Positions 27,130-35,438 of a stretch of DNA of 64,000 nt are shown one piece after another (the stretch's first letter is position 1; each line of letters starts with the position of its first letter). Origin of the DNA: Tenericutes bacterium MZ-XQ (GTDB lineage Bacteria; Bacillota_I; Bacilli_A; Acholeplasmatales; Acholeplasmataceae); NCBI GenBank assembly GCA_002838205.1, contig CP017950.1, positions 1,990,858 to 2,054,857 of the forward strand, given 5' to 3'. The translations under genes and the position numbers were made by a program. The notes under the pieces were generated by a model. It saw nothing but the letters and a program-made list of their open reading frames with translations. It had not been told where the DNA came from and did no database searches.

Positions 27130-27299
27130 ATAATCTACAAAAATAAAACCACATATGTGGCTTTTATTTCATGAGCACAAAGAGAAACTCGTGCAGCAGT
27201 TCATCTATGGTGCCAAAGAAATAAAAATCACAAAACTCGGTCATTCATAAGATATATCAAATATGTCTTAATTATAGCAAAGACCCCTACCTTTGTAAA
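27130..27299 (-). promoter_or_regulatory. phn operon promoter and attenuator-type leader (orphan riboswitch candidate)
   Basis: TTTACA (27299-27294), 17-bp spacer and TATAAT (27276-27271) start a leader of about 165 nt. It ends in a strong hairpin built on CCACATATGTGG with AAATAAAA/TTTTATTT flanks (27141-27169), followed by TTTTTG, a good intrinsic terminator. An upstream segment GATTTTTATTTC (plus-strand 27218-27229) can pair with GAAATAAAAG in the terminator's 5' arm, giving an antiterminator. The intervening 60 nt contain smaller hairpins. No known riboswitch class was recognised. Confidence 0.6.
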
Positions 27300-27377
27300 G
27301 AATAAAAGGCTTTAAAAATCATCACCTTGTAGTATACTAGAATTAGCAAAAAAAAATTATGAAAAGGAAACATAGAT

Positions 27378-28943
27378 ATGAAAAGGAAATTCCATCTTAC
27401 TGTTTTTCATACTTCAGATACTCACGGACATTTAACAAGTGACTCATACAGCCATTTACCTCCTATGCCGAAGGGATTATCTCGAGTATCCAGTTTCTTG
27501 AAAACACAAAAACAAGAACACCAAATTAGAATTGATTTAGGAGATACAATCCAAGGAAGCCCTTTAGCTTTTATGTATAAAAATCATCAAAAAAGCAAAA
27601 GGAATCCATTTTCACAGTTACTCAATCATATAAAATATGATTATTTTATCCCAGGTAATCACGATTTCAACTATGGGCTTGAGTATTTAAATGAGTTTTT
27701 GGATCAAACACATGTAAAAGTTTTATGCTCAAATGTATACGATGGTGATAAACTTTACTTTCGTTCAGCTTATGATATCAAAACTTTTGAAGATAATTTA
27801 AGAGTTGCCATCATTGGCATCACTAATAACTATATCCCAAATTGGGAAACAAAAAAAACCATCGGTGATTTAATTTTCGAACAAGCTGATATCAGTGCAC
27901 GAAACATCATTGAATCAATCAAGCAAAAAGAGCATCCTGATTATGTCATTGTTGCATATCACGGAGGCTATGAGTGCAACATAGATACTGGAGTAAATGA
28001 AGCTAAAAACCCAACTGAAAATCTTGGATGTAAAATATTTAAATCCATACCTGATGTTGATCTTCTTCTCACGGGTCACGAACATAGACATCTTGTCCTC
28101 AATGAAAAAAATCGCGTGATGTTACAACCTGGATATGCAGGTGAATGTGTTTCTCAAACTGACATCATCTTTAATAACGAAAATGGAGACTGGAATGTTG
28201 ATACTGTCGATGCAAAACTAGTTTATATGAAAGATTATCAAGATGATCCTGAAGCCATAGATTTGATTAAAGATTTTATTGATGATGCCAACCAAGAACT
28301 CGATCAAGTCATCGGGTTTACTGAACAACCTTTTAAATTAGAGAATCCGTTAAAAGATAGACTTAATAATCACATTATGTTTCAATATATTAATGCTGTT
28401 CAAAAAGATGTCACAAACGCGATGATTAGCTGTTGTGGTTTAGGCAATGATGTAACAGGATTTAATCAAAACATCACGATCAGAGATGTCTTAAATACTT
28501 ATGTGTATCCAAATACTCTAAGTTTATGTGAGATTAGTGGTAAGACCTTAAAATCAGCACTTTTACATAACGCTCAGTTCTTTTATATTAACGATCATCA
28601 AGAAATAGATATCAATCCAAAGTATTTGTACCCAAAAAAAGAGCTCTATAACTATGATATTTTCAGTGGGGTTTCTTATGAGTATCACATATACAAAACC
28701 AAAGATAATGAAGTAAAACATATTAAAGTCAATGATGTACCAATTAACGATAGTGACATATTTACTTTCGTTATTAATTCGTATAGATTAAGCGGTGGTG
28801 GTAATATCACATGGCATGAAGACTTAAAAGTCATCAAACACTTTCCACTTGATATCACTGAAGTTCTTATTGATTCAATTAGCAAAAGTCACCAAGTTAG
28901 TATCTTCGATGAAAACAACATAAAAATTATTAAACATCTTTAA
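27378..28943 (+). CDS. 5'-nucleotidase/metallophosphatase (UshA-like), cytosolic form
   Basis: A 521-residue two-domain enzyme. The calcineurin-like phosphatase domain has FHTSDTHGH, RIDLGDTIQGSP, PGNHDFNYG, YHGGYE and TGHEHRH. The C-terminal 5_nucleotid_C domain runs from about residue 320 to the end, with YRLSGGGNITWH. There is no signal peptide or anchor, unlike UshA, so it probably acts inside the cell. It is divergent from the phn operon, which hints that imported phosphorylated nucleosides or related esters may be its substrates. AAAGGAAA precedes the ATG. Confidence 0.88.
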   Translation: MKRKFHLTVFHTSDTHGHLTSDSYSHLPPMPKGLSRVSSFLKTQKQEHQIRIDLGDTIQGSPLAFMYKNHQKSKRNPFSQLLNHIKYDYFIPGNHDFNYGLEYLNEFLDQTHVKVLCSNVYDGDKLYFRSAYDIKTFEDNLRVAIIGITNNYIPNWETKKTIGDLIFEQADISARNIIESIKQKEHPDYVIVAYHGGYECNIDTGVNEAKNPTENLGCKIFKSIPDVDLLLTGHEHRHLVLNEKNRVMLQPGYAGECVSQTDIIFNNENGDWNVDTVDAKLVYMKDYQDDPEAIDLIKDFIDDANQELDQVIGFTEQPFKLENPLKDRLNNHIMFQYINAVQKDVTNAMISCCGLGNDVTGFNQNITIRDVLNTYVYPNTLSLCEISGKTLKSALLHNAQFFYINDHQEIDINPKYLYPKKELYNYDIFSGVSYEYHIYKTKDNEVKHIKVNDVPINDSDIFTFVINSYRLSGGGNITWHEDLKVIKHFPLDITEVLIDSISKSHQVSIFDENNIKIIKHL

Positions 28944-29002
28944 ATAATAACGTTTATAAGCAATGTGCGAACATTAAAAAGCTTTAAATAATTTTAAATC
29001 AA

Positions 29003-29038
29003 AAAAAACATACCACCAAAATACAGGTATGTTTTTTT
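29003..29038 (+). terminator. Terminator after the nucleotidase gene
   Basis: AAACATACC and GGTATGTTT pair around eleven bases, followed by a T run. Confidence 0.8.
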
Positions 29039-29056
29039 AATATCTTTAAGATATTT

Positions 29057-29131
29057 TTACAATAAGCAAATCAGCACTAATGCCAATAAGATGACTAAAT
29101 CAACAACTATGAATATGTGCTTTCTTTTCAT
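29057..29131 (-). CDS. Possible 24-residue hydrophobic peptide
   Basis: A tiny frame MKRKHIFIVVDLVILLAL..., with a basic start and one transmembrane helix, in the 320-bp gap between the nucleotidase and ptb genes. GAAGGGA lies about 12 bases upstream. On the opposite strand a promoter-like ATGACA-17-TATAAT (29130-29158) starts over its 5' end and leads to AAAGGAG. Small hydrophobic peptides with opposing promoters resemble type I toxin loci, but no antitoxin RNA can be demonstrated and it may be chance. Nothing else was seen in this gap. Confidence 0.25.
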   Translation of the reverse strand: MKRKHIFIVVDLVILLALVLICLL

Positions 29132-29263
29132 GACATTAAATCGTCCCTTCTGTATAATAGAAAAAGGAGTTTTTGTGTTTTCCCCCATGAGAAACTAAAA
29201 CCTTTGAACCCATTATAATGAACGCAGTTCTTAAAATCAAGGGACTTAATGAAATCTTAATGA

Positions 29264-30160
29264 TTATTCAAATGCTGCAGCAAGCGCAATCGAATAAAAT
29301 TTAGATTCTGTTGAATCTGCTCTAGATGTTAAGACGATTGGTCTTTTACCACCAACAACCATAGATGCACTTTTTGCGTCTGCTAAAAACATCATACTCT
29401 TATAAAATACATTTCCAGATTCTATTTGTGGCATCAAAATTAAATCCACATCTCCGGCAACATCACTATCAATACCTTTATGAATTGCAGCTTCTTTATT
29501 GATTGCATTATCTATTGCAAATGGTCCATCAATCATACATCCACCGATGATGCCTTCTTGATTTCTCTTGATTAGTTCTTGTGCATCAACAGTCGGTTGC
29601 ATTTTAGGATTGACTTTCTCAATTGCTGCAATCACACCAATTTTCGGATTACTATTTCCTAATTTATGAAAAACTTTAACAGCATTTTCAATAATCTCTT
29701 GTTTTTCATCAACAGTCGGATACATGTTCATCGCTCCATCTGACATCATTAGCAACTTATGATAATTTTTTAACTCAAAAATTGATACATGTGATAATCT
29801 ATGATCTCCTTTAAACCCAAATTCAGGTTTTAGAACAGATTTTAAAATGATTTTTGTATCTACATAGCCCTTCATTAAAACATATCCATCGTTTTCACTA
29901 ACTAGTTTAACTGAATAATCACAAGCTTGTTCATGGTCCATAAGATCTATGATTTCATAATATGCTGGATCAATTGTTAAATCATCAAGTAGCATAAGAA
30001 TGATTTCTTTATTCCCAACCAATATTGGTCTAATGATACCTTCCGCTCTTGCTTTTTCTACAGCATCTAAAACATGTTTATCATCAGCACATGCGACGAC
30101 TAATGTGCTCATTTCCTTTTCTTTTGCTCTTTGAATTAAGTCATTAATTGTATGTAACAT
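29264..30160 (-). CDS. ptb: Phosphate butyryltransferase (phosphate acyltransferase family)
   Basis: A 298-residue enzyme that converts butyryl- or branched acyl-CoA to the acyl phosphate. Family segments include VVACADDKHVLDAVEKARAEGI, FKGDHRLSHVSIF, SDGAMNMYPTVDEK, GGCMIDGPFAIDNAI and DLILMPQIESGNVFYKSM. The start is the ATG at 30160, with GAGGAG nine bases upstream; the upstream TTG is unlikely. It is the last gene of the tnaA-peptidase-buk-ptb operon and works with the kinase just upstream to make ATP. Confidence 0.93.
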   Translation of the reverse strand: MLHTINDLIQRAKEKEMSTLVVACADDKHVLDAVEKARAEGIIRPILVGNKEIILMLLDDLTIDPAYYEIIDLMDHEQACDYSVKLVSENDGYVLMKGYVDTKIILKSVLKPEFGFKGDHRLSHVSIFELKNYHKLLMMSDGAMNMYPTVDEKQEIIENAVKVFHKLGNSNPKIGVIAAIEKVNPKMQPTVDAQELIKRNQEGIIGGCMIDGPFAIDNAINKEAAIHKGIDSDVAGDVDLILMPQIESGNVFYKSMMFLADAKSASMVVGGKRPIVLTSRADSTESKFYSIALAAAFE

Positions 30161-30177
30161 ATGAATCAACTCCTCAT

Positions 30178-31254
30178 TTATGATTTATATACTTTCGGTT
30201 TTTCTTCACCTTGTAATACTCTAAGCGCTCCTAGTGCTAAAGATTCCATTTCATTTTCTCCAGCATAGACAATCACTGGCGCAATAAACTCAACTCTCTC
30301 TTTAACTAGATCAACAAGTAGTTTATTATATGCCAAACCGCCAGTGAGTATAATTTCGTCTACATGACCTTTTAAAACAGTAGCTTCACTTCCGATTTCT
30401 TTAGCGATTTGATAGCACATAACTTCAAATATAAATTTTGCTTTTTCATCACCTTTTTCAATCATCTCCATGATTTCTCTGCCATCATTTGTTCCAAGGT
30501 ATGCCACCATTCCGCCTTTTCCATAATTTTTTCTTTTGATTTCATCAAGTGTATATTTCCCACTAAATACTAACTTATATAATGGCCCAGCTGGTAGTGA
30601 TCCACTTCTTTCTGGAGACATTGGTCCGTCTCCATCTAGTGCATTATTCACATCGATAACTTTCCCTTTTTCATGAGCTGCAACACTAATACCACCGCCC
30701 AAATGAGCAATGATGAAATTACAATCTTCATATTTTCTTCTTAAGTCTTTTGCCCGTCTTCTTGCAACAGCTTTGTGATTTAATGCATGAAATAGTGAAC
30801 TTCTTTGTAGTTCAGGAAATCCAGTATATCGATAATGATCATCCATTTCATCTACTGCTACTGGATCAACGACAAATGATGGTATGTTATGTTTATCAGC
30901 TAAATCTTTAGCAAGCAAACATCCTAAATTAGATGCATGCTCTCCTCTTTTTGCTTCATACATATCTTTAACCATATCATCAGTCACTTGATATGTTCCA
31001 CTTTCAATCGGTTTAAGCATACCACCTCTTCCAACAATCGCTGAAAATTTTGATAAGTCAACATTTTCCTTCTTTAAGAATTCTAAAATGACTTGTTCTC
31101 TAAAATCATATTGATCGATGATTCTTTTATAGCTCATAATTTTTTCTGTATCGTGACTAATCTTAAACTCAGAAACAAGGTTTTCATTTTCATAAATTGC
31201 TAGTTTTGTAGATGTTGATCCTGGATTAATTGCTAATATTAAGTGTTTTTTCAT
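30178..31254 (-). CDS. buk: Butyrate kinase
   Basis: A 358-residue acetate/propionate-type kinase of the Buk group. It has the N-terminal phosphate-binding ILAINPGSTSTKLAIYEN, the VGRGGML segment, FIIAHLGGGISVAAHEKG, the glycine-rich DGDGPMSPERSG, and VDEIILTGGLAYNK. It makes ATP and butyrate (or isobutyrate, isovalerate) from the acyl phosphate. Start overlaps the upstream peptidase stop (ATGA), with GGAGG upstream. No butyryl-CoA synthesis genes are in the window, so branched-chain acyl-CoA from amino acids is also a possible source. Confidence 0.94.
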   Translation of the reverse strand: MKKHLILAINPGSTSTKLAIYENENLVSEFKISHDTEKIMSYKRIIDQYDFREQVILEFLKKENVDLSKFSAIVGRGGMLKPIESGTYQVTDDMVKDMYEAKRGEHASNLGCLLAKDLADKHNIPSFVVDPVAVDEMDDHYRYTGFPELQRSSLFHALNHKAVARRRAKDLRRKYEDCNFIIAHLGGGISVAAHEKGKVIDVNNALDGDGPMSPERSGSLPAGPLYKLVFSGKYTLDEIKRKNYGKGGMVAYLGTNDGREIMEMIEKGDEKAKFIFEVMCYQIAKEIGSEATVLKGHVDEIILTGGLAYNKLLVDLVKERVEFIAPVIVYAGENEMESLALGALRVLQGEEKPKVYKS

Positions 31255-32489
31255 AAATCCTCCTTTTGATTTAGTGCACTAATTCTTTGTGAAATGGTTG
31301 GGTGATTATAATAGATTGATACATATAAAGGATGTGGGTTTAAGTTGGCGAAGTTCTCTTTAGCTAGAATCTCTAAAGCACCAATCAATTCATCTTTTCC
31401 AACATGTTTCTTCGCGAAGCGATCTGCTCTATACTCTATTTTTCTAGACCATCTATTTGTGACTAGACCCAATAAAATAGAAATAGGTTCCATTAATATC
31501 ATAAATAAAACCAGCGCAAATCCAAAGAATATGCCGCTTAATCCAAACTGAGTGTATAATTCAGAATATTGCAATATAAAGCCAATTAACGCTGCAAAAA
31601 AACCAAATGTAATAATATTTTGTAATAACATTTTTGTTGTATCTTTGTGTGTTGCATGTCCTAGTTCATGCGCCAATACAGCTAGAATTTGTTCATCATT
31701 TAGTTTTTCTATTAAGGTATCAAATAATACAACATCTCTAGTCTTACCTAAACCACTAAAAAATGCATTCAGTTTGCTCGATCTTTTAGATGCATCCATC
31801 ACTGATATCTTCTGCACTTCAAAACCTAGCTCTATAGCTAAAGCATCTATCTTTTCTTTTAAATCGCCATCTTCAAGAGGTGTTAGTTTATTAAATGCTT
31901 TTACGAAAACCTTGGTGTTCAATACAAATATTAAAACTAAAACGATCGCTAGGAATAACCATGCAAATAAAATAAATAACCATAATTGATCTAAAAAAGC
32001 GATATACAACGACTGAAGTCCAGATATTAAAACCCCAAATAAGGCTGCAGACAATAAGAAGCTTTTAATCTTATCTGTCCAAAAAGTTTTGAATGTTGTT
32101 TTGTTGAACCCATATTTCTCTTCAATATAAAATGTACTATAATAATCTAATGGTATTGATATCACGGTCTCTAAAACCAAGTAAACAAGTAAAAATAGCA
32201 GCGTTTGAGTAATACTAAAATCTGAAATGGATTTTGCCCATGCTTCCAAATTACCAAAAATATTAAATATGAGTAACGATAATATAACAATTGTCGAAAC
32301 TGTTTTTCTTAAAATACCCAATCTTAAATGCTCTTGATGATATGACAACCATCTTTTATATTCTTCTTCATTATAAATATGTCTAACATTATCAGGAATG
32401 CCTTGCTTTGAATAACTCACATTTAATATATTTATAACTAACTCAAAAATATACATGAATCCTATAATACTAATAAAAACAATATGCAT
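31251..32489 (-). CDS. M48-family membrane metallopeptidase (Ste24/HtpX-like)
   Basis: A 412-residue zinc peptidase with about six or seven membrane segments. The catalytic zinc motif is LAHELGHATHKD (about residues 278-289), and the third ligand Glu lies in RKIEYRADRFAKKHVG. The N-terminal membrane region and RWLSYHQEHLRLGI resemble Ste24-type CAAX proteases rather than HtpX. Substrates are unknown. Its place between tnaA and buk, with overlapping ends, indicates co-transcription, but no functional link to fermentation is obvious. Confidence 0.9.
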   Translation of the reverse strand: MHIVFISIIGFMYIFELVINILNVSYSKQGIPDNVRHIYNEEEYKRWLSYHQEHLRLGILRKTVSTIVILSLLIFNIFGNLEAWAKSISDFSITQTLLFLLVYLVLETVISIPLDYYSTFYIEEKYGFNKTTFKTFWTDKIKSFLLSAALFGVLISGLQSLYIAFLDQLWLFILFAWLFLAIVLVLIFVLNTKVFVKAFNKLTPLEDGDLKEKIDALAIELGFEVQKISVMDASKRSSKLNAFFSGLGKTRDVVLFDTLIEKLNDEQILAVLAHELGHATHKDTTKMLLQNIITFGFFAALIGFILQYSELYTQFGLSGIFFGFALVLFMILMEPISILLGLVTNRWSRKIEYRADRFAKKHVGKDELIGALEILAKENFANLNPHPLYVSIYYNHPTISQRISALNQKEDL

Positions 32490-32490
32490 G

Positions 32491-33885
32491 TTAATTCTCC
32501 TTCTTTATGGGTTTAAATGTTGATGTAAAATGTCTAAGCATTGGTGATTCATACTCAAACGCATAACCTAAAAGTTCATCTCTTCTTTTAAACACTTCAA
32601 TCATCGCTTCTCCAACTACATGTAGATGCTGATATGTATAAAGTCTTCTAGGAATAGTTAATCTTAAAAACTCGATAGGGCTTTTCAAATTCTCATGTGT
32701 ATCTGGGTCTCTACCCAAAAGCAGAGAACCAATCTCTACACCTCTAACACCCGCTTCTATATAAAGTGCATTTGTAACACTGAGCGCAGGAAACTGATCA
32801 TAGGGAATATGTGGAGCAATCTTTCCACAGTCTACAAAAACTGCATGACCTCCGACAGGATATTGAATAGGGACTCCAGCTGTTTTCAACATATCCCCTA
32901 GATATCTGATTTGATCAATCCGATGTCTCAAAAATCGAATATCCAAGGCTTCCATCAATCCTTGTGCCAAAGCCTCCATATCTCTACCACTTAACCCACC
33001 ATAAGTAGGAAACCCTTCATATGGTACGATATATGTTTGACACTTTCTAAACAACTCTTGATTCTCTTTAATCGCAATAATTCCACCCATATTGACTAAA
33101 CCATCTTTTTTAGCACTCATCATAAAAATATCTGCTAAATCAAATGTTTTTCTTGCAATATCTAAGATAGATAAATCTTCAAACCCTCTTTCTCTTTCTT
33201 TTATAAAATAAGCATTTTCTGCATATCTCGCTCCATCTATAATTAGAGGAATATCATATGTGTCACTGATTTTTTTTACACCCATCATATTTTCAAAACT
33301 TACAGGTTGTCCACCAGCACTATTATTCGTGATGGTCATGATAATACCAGCAATATTTTCTCTACCTTTTTCAAGGACTATATGCTCGAGTCTATTTAAA
33401 TCAAAATTCCCTTTAAATGGATGCTCTAATGCTATATCAAAACATTCATCAATCACGCAATCAAGAGCTCTTGCACCTGCGAGTTCTACATGTGCTCTTG
33501 TCGTATCAAAATGAATATTAGAGATAAAATACATACCCTTATGTTTTACAAGTTGAGGTAATACGATTTGTTCGGCCCCTCTGCCTTGATGGGCAGGAAT
33601 AAAGTATTTATATCCTGTTATATGTTTTACAACACTTTCTAACTTATAAAAACTTTTACTTCCTGCATAAGCTTCATCTGCTGTCATCATCGCTGCCCAC
33701 TGTTCCTGACTCATTGCTCCCGTACCTGAATCGGTCAATAAATCAATGTAAACATCTTCACTTTTCAAAGAAAAAGGATTGTATCCCGCGTTTTTTAATA
33801 GTTCTATTCTTTCTTCCTTTGTTGTTTCAAAAATAGGTTCAACCATCTTAATTCTATATGGTTCTGCTACATATTTCTTGTTCAT
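32491..33885 (-). CDS. tnaA: Tryptophanase
   Basis: A 464-residue PLP-dependent beta-lyase giving indole (or phenol), pyruvate and ammonia. Family motifs are DLLTDSGTGAMSQEQWAAMM, HQGRGAEQIVLPQL, TNNSAGGQPVS and the Schiff-base Lys in MSAKKDGLVNMGG. Near the C-terminus GVRGVEIGSLLLGRDPDT follows the tryptophanase pattern; tyrosine phenol-lyase has an Arg where this protein has Ile (GVEIGS), so tryptophan is the likelier substrate. One oddity is FIPAHQGRG, where both E. coli TnaA and TPL have Thr before HQGRG. First gene of its operon; GAGGTG precedes the ATG and TATAAT lies at 33921-33916. Confidence 0.9.
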   Translation of the reverse strand: MNKKYVAEPYRIKMVEPIFETTKEERIELLKNAGYNPFSLKSEDVYIDLLTDSGTGAMSQEQWAAMMTADEAYAGSKSFYKLESVVKHITGYKYFIPAHQGRGAEQIVLPQLVKHKGMYFISNIHFDTTRAHVELAGARALDCVIDECFDIALEHPFKGNFDLNRLEHIVLEKGRENIAGIIMTITNNSAGGQPVSFENMMGVKKISDTYDIPLIIDGARYAENAYFIKERERGFEDLSILDIARKTFDLADIFMMSAKKDGLVNMGGIIAIKENQELFRKCQTYIVPYEGFPTYGGLSGRDMEALAQGLMEALDIRFLRHRIDQIRYLGDMLKTAGVPIQYPVGGHAVFVDCGKIAPHIPYDQFPALSVTNALYIEAGVRGVEIGSLLLGRDPDTHENLKSPIEFLRLTIPRRLYTYQHLHVVGEAMIEVFKRRDELLGYAFEYESPMLRHFTSTFKPIKKEN

Positions 33886-33965
33886 GTTTCACCTCGGCCT
33901 CGTCTTTTCACTTCTATTATACATGTTAAAAAGCATAAAATAAACCCCTTTATGAAAACGCTAAC

Positions 33966-33991
33966 AAAAAAAGCATCTTAAAAAAAGATGC
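33966..33991 (-). terminator. Terminator of the HIT-protein gene
   Basis: GCATCTT and AAGATGC pair around five bases; on the minus strand seven T follow. Confidence 0.8.
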
Positions 33992-34020
33992 CCTAGGTTC
34001 GTTACAGATTTTTGATACTT

Positions 34021-34392
34021 TTAATAGTTTTGTTTCGCTGGAATAACGCCTCTTACACCACCTCTAGGATTTGAGACATCACCGATATATCTCGGAATGA
34101 TATGGACATGACAGTGTAGTATGGATTGTCCAGCATAAACACCTTCGTTAACACCTAAATTATAAGCGTCAGGTTTATAATTAAAATCAATGTATTCTTT
34201 TGCCTTTAACACAAGTTGATCGATTGCCTTTTTTTCATCAGATGTTAGATTGAAAAATGATTCTTCATGTCGTTTAGGCATGATAAGCATATGTCCTTTA
34301 TTCACTGGGAAACCATCGTAAATCACAAATGCATAATCGTTTTGTAAAATGATTTTATCTTCTTTGTTTAAAAAATCACAAAATACACACAT
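34021..34392 (-). CDS. HIT-family nucleotide hydrolase/transferase
   Basis: A 123-residue histidine-triad protein with the catalytic motif ILHCHVHIIPRY near residue 95 and the N-terminal CVFCDFLNKEDKII pair of Cys. Bacterial members hydrolyse adenosine phosphoramidates or dinucleoside polyphosphates. The C-terminus GGVRGVIPAKQNY is typical of Firmicutes HIT proteins. AGAGGTG precedes the ATG. Single-gene unit. Confidence 0.93.
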   Translation of the reverse strand: MCVFCDFLNKEDKIILQNDYAFVIYDGFPVNKGHMLIMPKRHEESFFNLTSDEKKAIDQLVLKAKEYIDFNYKPDAYNLGVNEGVYAGQSILHCHVHIIPRYIGDVSNPRGGVRGVIPAKQNY

Positions 34393-34568
34393 CTAATCAC
34401 CTCTTTTATTTTATAACCCTATTTTATAAAAAAACTTGAAAAATTACCATATTTTTAATCTATTTTAAGTATTTTTAATGTTGATAATCAATTTTATTTC
34501 TAGAAAACTTACATACTTTCTTTTAATATCAAACAGTGGTATACTTAAAGAAAAATAGGAGGTTTCAA

Positions 34569-34805
34569 ATGAAAGAGTTCATTAAAGCAGTAGATGATCT
34601 GCCAGTAATCATCAAACTAATTTTGGCTTTACCTGGTATTGATAGTTTTGCATGGGGGATTTATCGTATCGTTAAAGGATTAGATAGAAACGATACAGTT
34701 CAAATCATTGTTGGTATCATATGGCTACTTGCTGGTTGGGCAGTGCTATGGATTATAGACATCATCACAATTCTCATGTATAAGAGACCTACTGTATTTG
34801 CTTAA
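34569..34805 (+). CDS. Small membrane protein, two hydrophobic segments
   Basis: A 78-residue protein with amphipathic N-terminus, hydrophobic segments at about 13-30 and 45-68, and a short basic tail. TAGGAGG lies seven bases before this ATG, so the longer frame from 34536 is rejected. I do not recognise the family; it resembles small conserved membrane proteins of Firmicutes with the pattern PGIDSFAWGIYRI. No functional clue comes from the neighbours, the HIT gene (divergent) and an HTH gene. Confidence 0.7.
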   Translation: MKEFIKAVDDLPVIIKLILALPGIDSFAWGIYRIVKGLDRNDTVQIIVGIIWLLAGWAVLWIIDIITILMYKRPTVFA

Positions 34806-34896
34806 CATTCAAAAACTATAACTTTCAAAGAGATGATATATGATTATCATCTTTTTTTGTATATCATCAAACCTGCCATTTCATGCAATTTTGTCA

Positions 34897-34925
34897 TTGT
34901 TATTTTTAATTATCAAATGTATACT
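34897..34925 (+). promoter_or_regulatory. Promoter of the small HTH gene
   Basis: TTGTTA (34897-34902), 17-bp spacer, TATACT (34920-34925), 17 bp before the ATG. Confidence 0.5.
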
Positions 34926-34942
34926 AAAGTTGAGGTGAGAAC

Positions 34943-35359
34943 ATGTATACATTAAAAAATATAATGGATATGCTTAATATTCCCGAACGAACCATACGAA
35001 GACACATGAAGCTCGGATTATTAAAGGGGGGAAAAGTTGGTGGAACATGGAGATTTAGCGAGCATAATATTCACCAATACTTTTCACAAGATATCACAAG
35101 AAAGACTCAAAGACATAACCACATCAATGAAGTTATGGATTATTTAAATGGCATTAGCCAAGAAGGAGAAGATCTCATGGTTATTAAACAAATTAAAAAC
35201 TTATCTTTAAAACAAAAATTAGCACTAACAACTTACATCAGCAATTATGAAAAGCCTTTTTATTTCAACTTAGAAAAAAAAGCAAGTGTTGATGTGATTA
35301 CCTTCAAAGGTAGTGAAGTTCAACACCAAAAACTAATCTCATTTCTAAACTCACTATAA
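34943..35359 (+). CDS. Excisionase-type helix-turn-helix DNA-binding protein
   Basis: A 138-residue protein. Residues 1-50 form an HTH_17/excisionase-like domain (YTLKNIMDMLNIPERTIRRHMKLGLLKGGKVGGTWRF, with the wing motif G-G-T-W-R-F). The C-terminal 80 residues are basic with no recognised domain. Possibly a regulator, since no integrase or phage gene lies nearby. GAGGTGAG precedes the ATG, and the gene has its own promoter and terminator. Confidence 0.75.
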   Translation: MYTLKNIMDMLNIPERTIRRHMKLGLLKGGKVGGTWRFSEHNIHQYFSQDITRKTQRHNHINEVMDYLNGISQEGEDLMVIKQIKNLSLKQKLALTTYISNYEKPFYFNLEKKASVDVITFKGSEVQHQKLISFLNSL

Positions 35360-35364
35360 AAAAT

Positions 35365-35404
35365 AAAGCAATCAGTGGTATCTTTGACTGATTGCTTTTT
35401 TTGT
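35365..35404 (+). terminator. Terminator of the HTH gene
   Basis: AAAGCAATCAGT pairs with ACTGATTGCTTT, followed by TTTTT. The next gene converges on it. Confidence 0.85.
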
Positions 35405-35438
35405 GAATGTTCTTTAATGAAAAAATAAGTTTATTTAC

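Noticed and set aside
27130-27299. Purine, TPP or preQ1 riboswitch upstream of phnD
   Set aside because: None of the conserved core strings of these classes can be found; only the attenuator layout is supported.
34943-35359. Excisionase of an integrated mobile element
   Set aside because: The HTH is of excisionase type, but no integrase, attachment repeat or phage gene is nearby, so it is listed only as a DNA-binding protein.
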